From positions 1 to 64,000 of the forward strand of contig NZ_LZIF01000107.1 of NCBI RefSeq assembly GCF_001667145.1: a stretch of 64,000 bases of DNA, read 5' to 3'. Both the position numbers and the translations under genes were made by a program. Source of the stretch: Mycobacterium sp. 852002-51971_SCH5477799-a. GTDB lineage: Bacteria; Actinomycetota; Actinomycetes; Mycobacteriales; Mycobacteriaceae. Each line of letters opens with the position of its first letter. Position 1 is the first letter of the stretch. Below the pieces are notes generated by a model, which did not search any database, was not told the DNA's origin, and saw only the letters and a program-made list of their open reading frames with translations. Positions 24,287 through 32,494 of this stretch are shown piece by piece.

Positions 24287-24321
24287 GAACGTTGACGTTC
24301 CGCTATTGAACGGTTATGTTC
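24287..24321. promoter_or_regulatory. Two tandem 14-bp dyads, TetR operator candidates
   Basis: GAACGT-TG-ACGTTC (24287-24300) and GAAC-GGTTAT-GTTC (24308-24321) share the frame GAACGnTnAnGTTC. They are spaced 21 bp apart, two helical turns, so two dimers could bind on the same face. They lie 27 bp upstream of the TetR start and inside the promoter region for the divergent genes. Confidence 0.6.
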
Positions 24322-24516
24322 GTTTAGACGCATTTCAACCAGGTCGGCACTAGCGGGGTTGAGGCGCATGACGGCGTCCTCGACACCGGGGACCGGAAAA
24401 GGTGGTCGGGAAGTGATGCGCACTCTTCGCACGCTGCAGCTTGCATGGATACCGCCGGTGTTGGTGTGCCGGAGCCGTAGTGCCCGCCGCCGATGACGAC
24501 TTTTCAAAGGAGAGGT

Positions 24517-24630
24517 ATGCCAGTCTCCGGCCAGGCCTGGCTGAACGGCTTCCCCGTGCGGGTGGAAGCCCTCGGGAAGGACACGCGCAAAACCGACCCC
24601 GTCAACGCTCCAAACAATTGGGAGGATTAG
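24517..24630 (+). CDS. 37-residue small ORF directly before the flavoprotein gene
   Basis: An ATG at 24517 follows a strong AAAGGAGAGG by one base, and the frame runs 37 codons to TAG, ending in NAPNNWED. The next gene starts 3 bp later, and its GGAGGA ribosome site is inside this ORF, so translation would be coupled. The peptide is polar with basic and acidic residues, no cysteine, no signal sequence. It could be a leader peptide, a small partner protein or a modified-peptide precursor. I do not recognise it. Confidence 0.45.
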   Translation: MPVSGQAWLNGFPVRVEALGKDTRKTDPVNAPNNWED

Positions 24631-24633
24631 GTC

Positions 24634-25596
24634 ATGAACTCGATATGGGACTGCGTCGTCGTCGGTGGCGGAGCCGCGGGCTTGAGCGCGGGTCTGGTAC
24701 TGGGTCGGGCGCGGCGGCGAACGCTGCTGGTCGACGCGGGTCAGCAGAGCAACCTGGCCGCTCACGGCATCGGCGGGTTGTTGGGTCAGGACGGCCGACC
24801 GCCGGGCGAGCTGTACGAGGCCGGGCGCCGCGAGATTGCCGCCTACCCGTCCGTCGAAGTGCGAGCCGGTGAGGTGGTGGCGGGTGAGCGCGCCGGCGAT
24901 GTGTTCGAACTGGAACTGTCCGACGGTCGGCGTGAACGCACGCGTCGGGTGCTGCTGGCCACTGGCATGGAGTACCGGCCGCCTGCGCTGCCCGGGCTCG
25001 CGGAGTTGTGGGGGCGGTCGGTATTTCACTGCCCGTTCTGCCACGGCTGGGAGGTTCGCGATCAACCGTTGGCGGTATTGGCGAACGGTGAGCGGGCAGT
25101 GCGTTCGTCGTTATTGCTGAGGGGATGGAGCGACGACGTTGTGCTCCTGACTGGAGGGCCTGCGGAGCTCGATGGTGACGCCCGATCCCGGTTGGCCGCA
25201 GCACGCGTCGTGATCGACGAGCGGCCCGTTGCCGAACTCGCCTCAAGCAACGGCGAATTGGAAGCCATTGTGTTCACCGACGGAACTCGGCTGGCACGCA
25301 GCGGTCTGCTCGTCGCGACGACACTGCATCAGCGGTCGCAGCTGGGTGAACAGCTCGGGGTCGGGTTCGGTGAGCCGACGCCGGCGGCGGCGAATCCCAT
25401 CGCAGTTGATGCGCTCTGTCGGACAACGGTTCCCGGAGTCTTCGCGGCCGGCGACAACGCCAGTGCGCAGATGCCGCAGGTGGCCTCGGCGATCGCGACA
25501 GGTTCGCTCGCGGCCGCCTCGGTTGTGCAGAGTTTGGCCGAGGACGTCGGCTCACCGATACCGGAATGGACGAGACCACCGTCAACGGTGAGCTGA
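24634..25596 (+). CDS. Thioredoxin-reductase-like FAD/NAD(P) disulfide oxidoreductase
   Basis: A 320-residue two-domain flavoprotein with the FAD motif VVGGGAAGLSAG, an ATGMEYRPP hinge, the redox pair C133-x-x-C136 in CPFCHGWE, and the second FAD motif PGVFAAGDNAS. The CPxCHG version is typical of the GliT/HlmI/DepH-like dithiol oxidases and related actinobacterial flavoproteins rather than of general thioredoxin reductase (CAxC). The NADPH-binding site is poorly kept (LANGERAVRSSLLL instead of GGGDSA), suggesting an oxygen-dependent thiol oxidase. GGAGGA precedes the ATG. Confidence 0.87.
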   Translation: MNSIWDCVVVGGGAAGLSAGLVLGRARRRTLLVDAGQQSNLAAHGIGGLLGQDGRPPGELYEAGRREIAAYPSVEVRAGEVVAGERAGDVFELELSDGRRERTRRVLLATGMEYRPPALPGLAELWGRSVFHCPFCHGWEVRDQPLAVLANGERAVRSSLLLRGWSDDVVLLTGGPAELDGDARSRLAAARVVIDERPVAELASSNGELEAIVFTDGTRLARSGLLVATTLHQRSQLGEQLGVGFGEPTPAAANPIAVDALCRTTVPGVFAAGDNASAQMPQVASAIATGSLAAASVVQSLAEDVGSPIPEWTRPPSTVS

Positions 25597-25696
25597 ATCA
25601 TGAACTGGAGTCCCGGGGCTTTGACGGCAATGACGGGCTCGAAAGCCACATCGCCACCACCGAACGACCCATCAGTCTGGAACACGTAATCGGCCC

Positions 25697-26544
25697 ATGG
25701 ACGTCACACAACCGACCAACGACGAGCAGACCAAGCACTGGAACACAACAGCTGGATGCGCCTGGGTCGACGCGCAGGACCTGCTGGACCAGATGATGAA
25801 GGGATTGGAAGACCTGCTCGTCGACGGCGTGGCTGCCGGATCGGGGCGGCGGGTGCTTGACGTCGGCTGCGGTACGGGCGGCACCACACTCGCCGTCGCG
25901 CGCAGGCTCGGCGCCGAGGGCCAGTGCGTCGGCGCCGACGTGTCCGATCCGATGATCGCCGCCGCCCGCGCCAGGGCCGAACGGGACGGCATACCAGCGA
26001 GTTTCATCCTCGCCGACGTGCAGACCCATCCGTTTGAGCGCGCGAGCGTCGACACGATCATCTCGCGATTCGGCGTCATGTTCTTCAACGACCCGGTCCA
26101 GGCCTTCGCGAACCTGCGGAGCGCCGCAACCGACCACGCCGCGCTTCACATCATCGCCTGGCGCAACGCCGCAGAGAATCCGTTCATGACGACCGGCCTG
26201 CGTGAGGCGGCCCCGCTGCTGCCGAACCTTCCCGCCCCCTGGCAGACGGCCCGGGACAGTTCTCCTTCGCCGACCCGCAACGGGTCGCTGCGATCCTCGA
26301 CGCGGGTGGCTGGGCCGACGTCGACCTCCAGCCGATCGACGTCGAGTGCACCCTGCCCGAGCCGGAGTTGATCGGCTTCGTCACGCGGCTGGGTCCTGTC
26401 GGTCTGGCACTTCAAGGCGAGGGCGAGCGGACCCGCGCCCAAGTCATCGAGGCCGTCCGTCCCGCCTTTGATCCCTTTGTGCACGGAGCCGAGGTTCGGT
26501 ACACCGCCGCGTGCTGGATGATCAGCGCCCAAGCGTCGGGATAA
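25697..26544 (+). pseudogene. SAM-dependent methyltransferase with a one-base frameshift
   Basis: The first frame gives a class I methyltransferase: WNTTAGCAWVDAQDLLDQMM, then the SAM-binding VLDVGCGTGGTTLAVARRLG, then SRFGVMFFNDPVQAFANLR. At the C-run near 26235-26239 the homology jumps by one base. The following frame continues naturally (GPGQFSFADPQRVAAILDAGGW ... YTAACWMISAQASG) to TAA at 26542-26544. One C appears to be missing from a run that should be six long. The intact product would be about 282 residues. This may be a real lesion or a homopolymer sequencing error. Confidence 0.75.
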
Positions 26545-26859
26545 CCGCCGACGCCAGACTGAATCACCTTCCCGCACAGCTATTTCCGCATCGGGTGCGG
26601 CCCATGGAAGTTTTCAGGAACTCCAAGGCTCGGGACTTGGCCGAATCTCCGTCGGGATTTCGTCGGCGGGTGCACGCCACGCGTGACGGACGTGTGCCGG
26701 TCGTTCGCCATCAACGGGGGCTCAGGTTCTACCACGATCGTCAGAGCGTCGAGATTGACAAGCGGTCGTCGCATATCCCGACAACTCCGGCCTGACCAGT
26801 GAGTTCAGTCCGAAATAGTTAGGCGGGCTGACAATTTTGTCAAACAATCAGTACACGTT
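26545..26859. other. Non-coding right arm of the mobile element
   Basis: No convincing gene. A short GTCGAGATTGACA at 26748-26760 looks like a terminal repeat with its middle 11 bases missing. A TGTCAA repeat (26838-26843) lies 22 bp inside the right terminal repeat, mirroring the left arm. Confidence 0.5.
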
Positions 26860-26884
26860 TGTCAATCTTCACTGCATCTCGACA
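26860..26884 (-). repeat. Right terminal inverted repeat of the element
   Basis: Inverse partner of 23282-23306 with one mismatch; followed immediately by TCACC, the presumed target duplication. Confidence 0.75.
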
Positions 26885-26889
26885 TCACC

Positions 26890-27285
26890 ACCGCCGATAA
26901 TCACCGACTACGTCAACCGCGACAGGTGCAGCTGATGGGCCACGATGGTCGTCATAATCGCATACCCCGATGAACTGACATCGAGCGGACTAGGTGTGGG
27001 GGCCTGCTACCGGTCGCTGAAAAATGCGAACAATGGACAACCGGGAATCGACGCTATCGGAGGGCAGAGCCCGTCAACGTGGTAACCGACGACCTAACCT
27101 TTCCCGCCAAATTATCTCTCTCGTCTGATCTTTGCTGTCTGACTAGCCCCGAACCATCGCTCCACTGGACGACGAACGCATGCCAGCAGAATTTGTCGGT
27201 CATGAAGGCGTCGTGCCGTCGAGCCAGCCGCCCAAGAGTGTCGAGTGGCCCATCAGCTTGTGCCTTCTTCCGGTTTCATGCTCGC
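26890..27285. other. Gene-poor stretch between the element and the Rv0161-like gene
   Basis: About 400 bp without a recognisable gene. A 46-codon rightward frame at 26945-27085 begins with a hydrophobic VVIIAYPDEL segment but has no ribosome site and no family resemblance that I can name. This is the right-hand junction of the region absent from M. tuberculosis. Confidence 0.4.
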
Positions 27286-28626
27286 CTAATCGAAAAGCAC
27301 CGCCGCATTAAGGAATCCCGTCGGGTCCAGCGCGGCCTTGATCGCGCGCATCGCGGCGATGTCGGCGGGCCCGCGGGACATGGCGAGGTAGGGCCGTTTG
27401 CGGCTGCCGACGCCATGTTCGGAGCTGACGTTGCCGCCGCAGTGCGCGATGAGATCCATCATCGGCTCATACAGCGCCCGCTCGCGATCGGCCGGGCAGC
27501 GCAGCACGTTCAAGTGCAGGTTGCCCTCGCCGATGTGGCCGAACAGCACCGGAAGTGCGTCGGGGGCATGTGTGTGCACCAAATCGGCTGCGCGGCTTTC
27601 GAATTCGCCGATCGCCGACAGTGGCAGCGAGACGTCGAATTTCAGCGGGGGCCCATACACTCCGAGCACGTCGGCCAGTGATTCGCGAACCTGCCATAAC
27701 CGTTGCTGCGCAACAAGATCCACACCGACCGCGGGATCGCCGCGCATCGGCACCTCGTCGAGTAGCTCGGCGAGCCGCTCGGTCTGGTCGTGATCGGCGG
27801 CCAGTTCCACCAGCAGCAGCCACTCGCCGGCGACCGGGGCGCCGACGCCGCGGTGCTCGGCGGTCAGCGCGGCGGCGCGGGCGTCGATCAGTTCCAGGGC
27901 CGCGACGCCGTCCACGTCGCGGAAGGTGCGCCCGGCGGCCACCAGCGCGTCGAGGCTGTCGAAGCCGCAGATCGCGGTCACCCGGTGCGACGGGGTGGGG
28001 TGCAACCGCAGGTCCAACTCGGTGATGACGCCCAGCGTGCCCTCGGCGCCCACGAACAGCGCCGGCAGGTCGTAGCCGGTGTTGTCCCGGCGCACCCGGC
28101 TGTGCCGGCGCAGCAGCGTCCCGTCGGGCAGGGCCACCTCCACGCCCACCACCTGCTCGCCCATGTTGCCGTAGCGGACCGTGCGCAGGCCGCCGGCGTT
28201 CGTCGAGGCCATCCCGCCGACGGTCGCGCTGTCGCGTGCGGCCAGGTCCACGGCGAACACCAGTCCGGCCGCGGCCGCGGCGCGTTGCACCGCGGACAGG
28301 GTGGCCCCGGCGCCGGCCCGGATGCGGCGTTCGACGGTGTCGACGTCGCCGACGGCGTGCAGCCGCTCGGTGGACAACAACACGTCGTCGTGTTCGGGAA
28401 CGGTGCCGGCCACCAGCGAGGTCCGGCCGCCTTGCACCGTCACGTGTGCCCCGGCCTCACCGCACACCCGCAGCACCTCGGCAACCTGTTCGGCCGTGCC
28501 CGGTCGCACCAGCGCGCTCGCCTTGCCCCGGTAGCGGCCGGTGTGGTCGACGCTGCGCGCCGCCAGCACGTCGGGGTCGGTGACGACGTGATTCGATCCG
28601 ACCAGGCTCGCCAGGCTGCGCAGCAT
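27286..28626 (-). CDS. FAD-binding oxidase (GlcD/VAO family, Rv0161-like)
   Basis: A 446-residue flavoprotein of the PCMH/vanillyl-alcohol-oxidase family. It has an N-terminal FAD domain (RPGTAEQVAEVLRVCGEAGAHVTVQGGRTSLVAG, SATVGGMASTNAGGLRTVRYGNMGEQVVGVEVALPDG), the GAEGTLGVITELDLRL motif, and the C-terminal oxidase domain with FGHIGEGNLHLNVL and SSEHGVGSRKR, as in D-lactate/glycolate dehydrogenases. It probably oxidises a 2-hydroxy acid. In M. tuberculosis the counterpart (Rv0161) is next to adhE1; here 20 kb separates them. Confidence 0.9.
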   Translation of the reverse strand: MLRSLASLVGSNHVVTDPDVLAARSVDHTGRYRGKASALVRPGTAEQVAEVLRVCGEAGAHVTVQGGRTSLVAGTVPEHDDVLLSTERLHAVGDVDTVERRIRAGAGATLSAVQRAAAAAGLVFAVDLAARDSATVGGMASTNAGGLRTVRYGNMGEQVVGVEVALPDGTLLRRHSRVRRDNTGYDLPALFVGAEGTLGVITELDLRLHPTPSHRVTAICGFDSLDALVAAGRTFRDVDGVAALELIDARAAALTAEHRGVGAPVAGEWLLLVELAADHDQTERLAELLDEVPMRGDPAVGVDLVAQQRLWQVRESLADVLGVYGPPLKFDVSLPLSAIGEFESRAADLVHTHAPDALPVLFGHIGEGNLHLNVLRCPADRERALYEPMMDLIAHCGGNVSSEHGVGSRKRPYLAMSRGPADIAAMRAIKAALDPTGFLNAAVLFD

Positions 28627-28647
28627 GATCGCGGTTATAGCACCGCC

Positions 28648-29388
28648 CTAGAACTCCTTGTGATTCACGTCGGTAACCAGGCCGCCGTCCATCACGTACT
28701 CGCTGCCTGTGGAGTAGGACGACTCGTCGCTGGCCAGAAAAAGCACGAAGGTCGCTACTTCCCGGACCTCGCCGGGACGCCCGAGCGGAATGGTCACCAT
28801 GTCCTCGGGCAGGTGGGCGGTCATCGGGGTGCGGATGAAGCCGGGGTGCACCGAGTTCACCCGAATGTTGTGCGGCGCCAGCTCCAATGCCGCCGACTTC
28901 GCCAGCCCGCGCACGCCCCACTTCGAGGCGACGTAGGGATGCACCATGGGCGCGCCGCGCAGGCCCTCGATGGACGACACGTTGATGATCGACCCGCCGC
29001 CGGCCGCAATCATCGGCTCGACCGAGGCCCGCATGCCCAGGAACGTGCCGGTCAGGTTGACGTCAATCACCTTCTGCCACTTGGCCAGATCGAAGCTCTT
29101 CAGCGGGCCGAGCGCTACCGTTCCGGCGTTGTTGACCAGCACGTTGAGCTTGCCGAATTCGCCGACCGCGGTGGCGACGGCGGCGTCCCACTGGTCGGGT
29201 TGGGTGACGTCGAGGTGCACGTAGCGCGCGGAGTCGCCGATCTCGTCGGCCAGCGCCTTGCCCTGGTCGTCCAGGATGTCGCCGATAACGACCTTGGCGC
29301 CCTCCTCGACCAGCAGCCGCGCATCTTCGGCTCCCATACCGCCGGCGGCACCACTGATCAGCGCTACCTTGCCGTCTACCCGACCCAC
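28648..29388 (-). CDS. Short-chain dehydrogenase, FabG3/hydroxysteroid-dehydrogenase-like
   Basis: A 246-residue classical SDR with SGAAGGMGAEDARLL, NNAGTVALGPL, catalytic Ser in NVSSIEG and Tyr-Lys in YVASK. The sequence resembles the NADH-dependent 3-alpha/20-beta-hydroxysteroid dehydrogenase FabG3 (Rv2002) of M. tuberculosis as remembered, so a cyclic alcohol/ketone or steroid-like substrate is possible. It lies 16 bp behind the reductase-like gene and 21 bp ahead of the flavoprotein gene, so the three leftward genes form an operon. Confidence 0.87.
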   Translation of the reverse strand: MGRVDGKVALISGAAGGMGAEDARLLVEEGAKVVIGDILDDQGKALADEIGDSARYVHLDVTQPDQWDAAVATAVGEFGKLNVLVNNAGTVALGPLKSFDLAKWQKVIDVNLTGTFLGMRASVEPMIAAGGGSIINVSSIEGLRGAPMVHPYVASKWGVRGLAKSAALELAPHNIRVNSVHPGFIRTPMTAHLPEDMVTIPLGRPGEVREVATFVLFLASDESSYSTGSEYVMDGGLVTDVNHKEF

Positions 29389-29404
29389 GCGGGTCTCCTT
29401 TCGT

Positions 29405-30505
29405 TTAGGTGGTCACCAAAGTGCTTGGTGCGTAAAGGCCTTTGCCCGTTACCAGCGGCAAATCGAGTGTGGTCCGAATGCCCGGCGGAGCCGCGATCAC
29501 CGCGGGGATGGCGTTGACGACGCGGCCGGCGGCGCCCGCGATCGCCGCGTGGTTGTGGTCGCCCTTGCGGCTGCTCGGGATGATGTCCACCGCATAGGAC
29601 GGCTCGCCGGTGATCTCGACGCGGTAGGAGCCGTCGCCCGCAGCGGGCTGGGGCAGGTCGGGGCGCAGGTCGGGCCGCAACCGGGTGACGTGCTCGATGA
29701 CGATGGCGGGGTGGCCCTTCACCATGCCGCGAATCTCGAACTGCAGCACGGCAACCGTGCCCTTGGCCACATGGCCGACCGCGATGTCGAAATCCTCGGG
29801 GGCGGGCTCGCGCTGATAGGACTCGGCGATCTCGTCGACCTCGATGCCGAGGCCGGTGGCCAGCTGACGGATCGCGGTCCCCCAGGCGATACTGAGGATG
29901 CCCGGCTGCAGCAGCATCGGGATTTCGTCCATGGGCTTGCCGAACCCCATGTAGTCCATGACCTCGGTTCCGTTATACGACGCGTAGTCGTGAATCTCCA
30001 TGCACCGCACCTGCTCGATGCGCTGACAGGTGCCGGCGAGCGCGAACGGAATCAGGTCGTTGGCGAATCCGGGGTCGACACCACTGATGAAGATGCTCGA
30101 ATCGCCTTGCTTGGCAGCGTCTTCCACGCGGGCGATGTACTTCTCGGGCATGACGCCCCACGGGTACTGCAGCAGCCCGGGCGACGACCCGACGACGTTG
30201 ATGCCGGCGGCCAGGATGCGCATGACGTCGGCCATCGCCTCGGGCAACCGGGTGTCGCCCATCGCGCAGTAGACGACGCAATCGGGCTTGGCGGCGATGA
30301 TCGCGTCCAAGTCATCGACGGCCGCGACACCCGTGACGACGCCGGCGTCCAAACCGACGCCGCACAACTGGCCGGCGTCCCTACCCACCTTCTCGGGCGT
30401 CGAGACGCACACCCCGGTCAGCTCGAACTGCGGATTGGTGATGAGCTCGGCGAGGGCCAGCCCTCCGACGTTTCCGGTACCGACGTGCGCGACGCGGATC
30501 GCCAT
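29405..30505 (-). CDS. Dihydrodipicolinate-reductase-like NAD(P)-binding protein
   Basis: A 366-residue protein with an N-terminal Rossmann fold (RVAHVGTGNVGGLALAEL) and a long C-terminal domain, of the DapB N-terminal-like group often annotated as diacylglycerol/diaminopentanoate dehydrogenase-like; mycobacteria have many paralogues. Reaction unknown, most likely an NAD(P)-dependent oxidoreductase. The ATG at 30503-30505 is chosen over the frame start at 30532 because GGAG lies nearby upstream and a perfect palindrome sits just beyond it. Confidence 0.8.
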   Translation of the reverse strand: MAIRVAHVGTGNVGGLALAELITNPQFELTGVCVSTPEKVGRDAGQLCGVGLDAGVVTGVAAVDDLDAIIAAKPDCVVYCAMGDTRLPEAMADVMRILAAGINVVGSSPGLLQYPWGVMPEKYIARVEDAAKQGDSSIFISGVDPGFANDLIPFALAGTCQRIEQVRCMEIHDYASYNGTEVMDYMGFGKPMDEIPMLLQPGILSIAWGTAIRQLATGLGIEVDEIAESYQREPAPEDFDIAVGHVAKGTVAVLQFEIRGMVKGHPAIVIEHVTRLRPDLRPDLPQPAAGDGSYRVEITGEPSYAVDIIPSSRKGDHNHAAIAGAAGRVVNAIPAVIAAPPGIRTTLDLPLVTGKGLYAPSTLVTT

Positions 30506-30519
30506 CAGAGTCTCCGTCC

Positions 30520-30548
30520 GTTGAGCGCTCAACTTTTCTAGACACTAG
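30520..30548. promoter_or_regulatory. Palindromes in the divergent promoter 30506-30614
   Basis: A perfect 14-bp palindrome GTTGAGCGCTCAAC (30520-30533) lies 15 bp upstream of the leftward reductase-like gene. CTAG-ACA-CTAG (30538-30548) follows 4 bp further. The second shares CTAGACACT with the promoter of the SDR gene at 39254-40117 (there at 40138-40146 on the minus strand). Confidence 0.5.
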
Positions 30549-30614
30549 TCCATTAATTTCGAAGCGCATACCTGGCCGACTGATCCCGATCGTCCGGGGC
30601 AGAATCAATCACTG

Positions 30615-31514
30615 ATGACACAGCGCGAAGACATTCGGTTCCCGTCCGGCGGCGCCATGATCAGCGCCTGGCTCTACCGACCCGAGGGGAGCGGACCCGC
30701 GCCGCTGCTGGTGATGGCGCACGGTCTGGGCGCGGTGCGCAGCATGCGACTGGACGCGTACGCCGAACGCTTCAGCGCGGCGGGGTACGCCTGCCTGGTG
30801 TTCGACTACCGAAACTTCGGGGACAGCGAGGGCCTGCCCCGTCAGGTCCTCGACGTCGACATGCAGCTCGCCGACTGGGCCGCGGCCATCGCCTATGCCC
30901 GCACCATCGAGAACATCGACCCCGATCGGATCGGGTTGTGGGGCACCTCTTTTGCGGGTGGTCACGTGATCGCCACCGCGGCGCGGCAGCCGGGCATCGC
31001 CGCGGCGGTCGCCCAATGCCCCTTCACCGACGGCCTCGCATCGGCGCGCACCATCAGCAACCCGCTGATCACCGGGCGCATCACCGCGCGGGCGGTGCGC
31101 GACGTGATGGCAAGCCGGCTGGGCAGGCCGCCGGTGATGGTCGCGACGGCCGGAAAGCCCGGCGAGGTCGCGTTGATGAACACACCCGACGCGTATGCGG
31201 GCTACTTGCGGTTGGTGCCCGACGGGATCGAAATGCGTAACGAGGTCGCTGCGCGAATCGCGTTGCAGGTCTTCAAATATCGCCCGGGCCGCTCCACGCC
31301 TAAGATCAGCTGCCCGATCCTGTTCTGTGTGTGCGAGGCCGACTCGGTGGCACCCGCGGCGGCGACGCTGCGTCACGCCGCCAAAGCCCCCCGCGGCGAG
31401 GTCAGGCTGTACCCCGAGGGGCATTTCGCGATCTACGTCGACGAAGCCTTCGAACGGGTCGTCGCGGACCAACTCGCGTTCCTCGACAAGCACCTGAAAG
31501 GTGGGCGCGCCTAG
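30615..31514 (+). CDS. Alpha/beta hydrolase (DLH/X-Pro dipeptidyl-peptidase-like fold)
   Basis: A 299-residue hydrolase with an oxyanion-hole HGLGAVRSM, nucleophile in GLWGTSFAGGHV, acid in CEADSVAP and base in PEGHFAIY. The group includes dienelactone hydrolase and acyl-transferring esterases; the substrate is unknown. ATG 30615 follows the divergent promoter. The palindromes there probably control it together with the leftward genes. Confidence 0.85.
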   Translation: MTQREDIRFPSGGAMISAWLYRPEGSGPAPLLVMAHGLGAVRSMRLDAYAERFSAAGYACLVFDYRNFGDSEGLPRQVLDVDMQLADWAAAIAYARTIENIDPDRIGLWGTSFAGGHVIATAARQPGIAAAVAQCPFTDGLASARTISNPLITGRITARAVRDVMASRLGRPPVMVATAGKPGEVALMNTPDAYAGYLRLVPDGIEMRNEVAARIALQVFKYRPGRSTPKISCPILFCVCEADSVAPAAATLRHAAKAPRGEVRLYPEGHFAIYVDEAFERVVADQLAFLDKHLKGGRA

Positions 31515-31587
31515 TGTTGCCGGCGAAGCCCCTCAGAAGGCTAACCGACCGGTAAGCAAACGGTCGTCCGAAGTTCAAGGAGACTCG

Positions 31588-32457
31588 ATGACATCGCATC
31601 GGACTGCTCAACTCAGTGGAATTCCGCTGACCGCCTTGGGCGTGGCCATGATTCGAGCTCGTGAATCCGAACGCGAGGACAGGCTCTACGACGACCCTTA
31701 CGCACCCGCTTTCGCCGAGGCTGCACGCGACGCGTTCCTTGACCCGAACGCGCCCCCCGAAGCCGCCGCGCAGTGGGCCCGGGTCGAGCAGCTTGTCGAT
31801 CAGTTCTACGAGGGGCGGACCCTGGCAGTTCGCGCCGTCGATGACCGCGTCCATGCCTGGGTAGACGCAGGGGGAACGCAACTCGTCATGCTCGGTGCGG
31901 GCCTGGACACCAGGGCGTATCGGATGAGCCTCCCGGCCGACCTGCGGTGGTTCGAGCTCGATCTGCCGGAGATGTTCAAGTTCAAGGAGCCGGTGCTGAA
32001 AAGCCTTGACGCGGTACCGACCTGTGATCGCCGTGTCGTCGCGGCCGACCTGCGCACGGACTGGGCGCCGGCGCTGCTGGCTGCAGGGTACGACCCGGAC
32101 CTACCGGCTGCGTGGATCGACGAGGGCGTGATCCCCTATCTGTCACAAGCAGAAGCGACCGAGGTCGCGAAGACGATCACGCGGCTTTCGGCGCCCGGCA
32201 GCGAGTTCGGGACCGTACGCGCCAAAGTGGATGAAACTCAACAGCGGTACCGCGACCTGAAGCGACTCGTCGCGACCGGCGCCGACGATCGACCAACTTT
32301 CCGAGGTCTGGGTCCCCAGGCTCAGGACTGGTTAGAGCACAACGGCTGGCGGACCGAGTTCCGCGCCTGGGACGAGAATGTCAAGCTCTACGGGCGTGCC
32401 GCAGCAATCACCGGAGACCCTACCAACGGCGCCATCCACGCCGTCCGCCGCGACTGA
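31588..32457 (+). CDS. SAM-dependent methyltransferase, leucine-carboxyl-methyltransferase-like family
   Basis: A 289-residue member of the large mycobacterial LCM/Ppm methyltransferase family: GVAMIRARESEREDRLYDDPYA, the SAM-binding VMLGAGLDTRAYRM, ELDLPEMFKFKE, and an IDEGVIPYLSQAE motif. The substrate is unknown. The ATG at 31588 has AAGGAGA 5 bp upstream; the frame start at 31501 lies within the hydrolase gene. A dyad CGACCG-N9-CGGTCG (31546-31566) precedes it. Confidence 0.86.
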   Translation: MTSHRTAQLSGIPLTALGVAMIRARESEREDRLYDDPYAPAFAEAARDAFLDPNAPPEAAAQWARVEQLVDQFYEGRTLAVRAVDDRVHAWVDAGGTQLVMLGAGLDTRAYRMSLPADLRWFELDLPEMFKFKEPVLKSLDAVPTCDRRVVAADLRTDWAPALLAAGYDPDLPAAWIDEGVIPYLSQAEATEVAKTITRLSAPGSEFGTVRAKVDETQQRYRDLKRLVATGADDRPTFRGLGPQAQDWLEHNGWRTEFRAWDENVKLYGRAAAITGDPTNGAIHAVRRD

Positions 32458-32494
32458 GCCGACCCACCCCTCCAAAGCGGCGCCGTCCGCGAAG

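Larger units (their letters stand above)
23277..26889. mobile_element. Passenger-carrying transposon with terminal inverted repeats and target duplication
   Basis: The element body is 23282-26884. Its ends are 25-bp inverted repeats beginning TGTCGAGATG and ending GATTGACA, identical except for one C/T. They are flanked directly by the 5-bp direct repeat TCACC (23277-23281 and 26885-26889). TGT...ACA ends, 5-bp duplications and TTGACA repeats 22-23 bp apart inside each end recall Tn7/Tn5053/Mu-type or IS481-type transposons. Inside are a TetR gene, a 37-codon ORF, a thioredoxin-reductase-like flavoprotein and a frameshifted methyltransferase. No transposase is present, so it would have to be moved in trans. 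Confidence 0.72.

Noticed and set aside
26580..26774. 64-codon leftward frame as transposase gene of the element
   Set aside because: No DDE or HUH motif, no ribosome site and no resemblance to a transposase that I can support.
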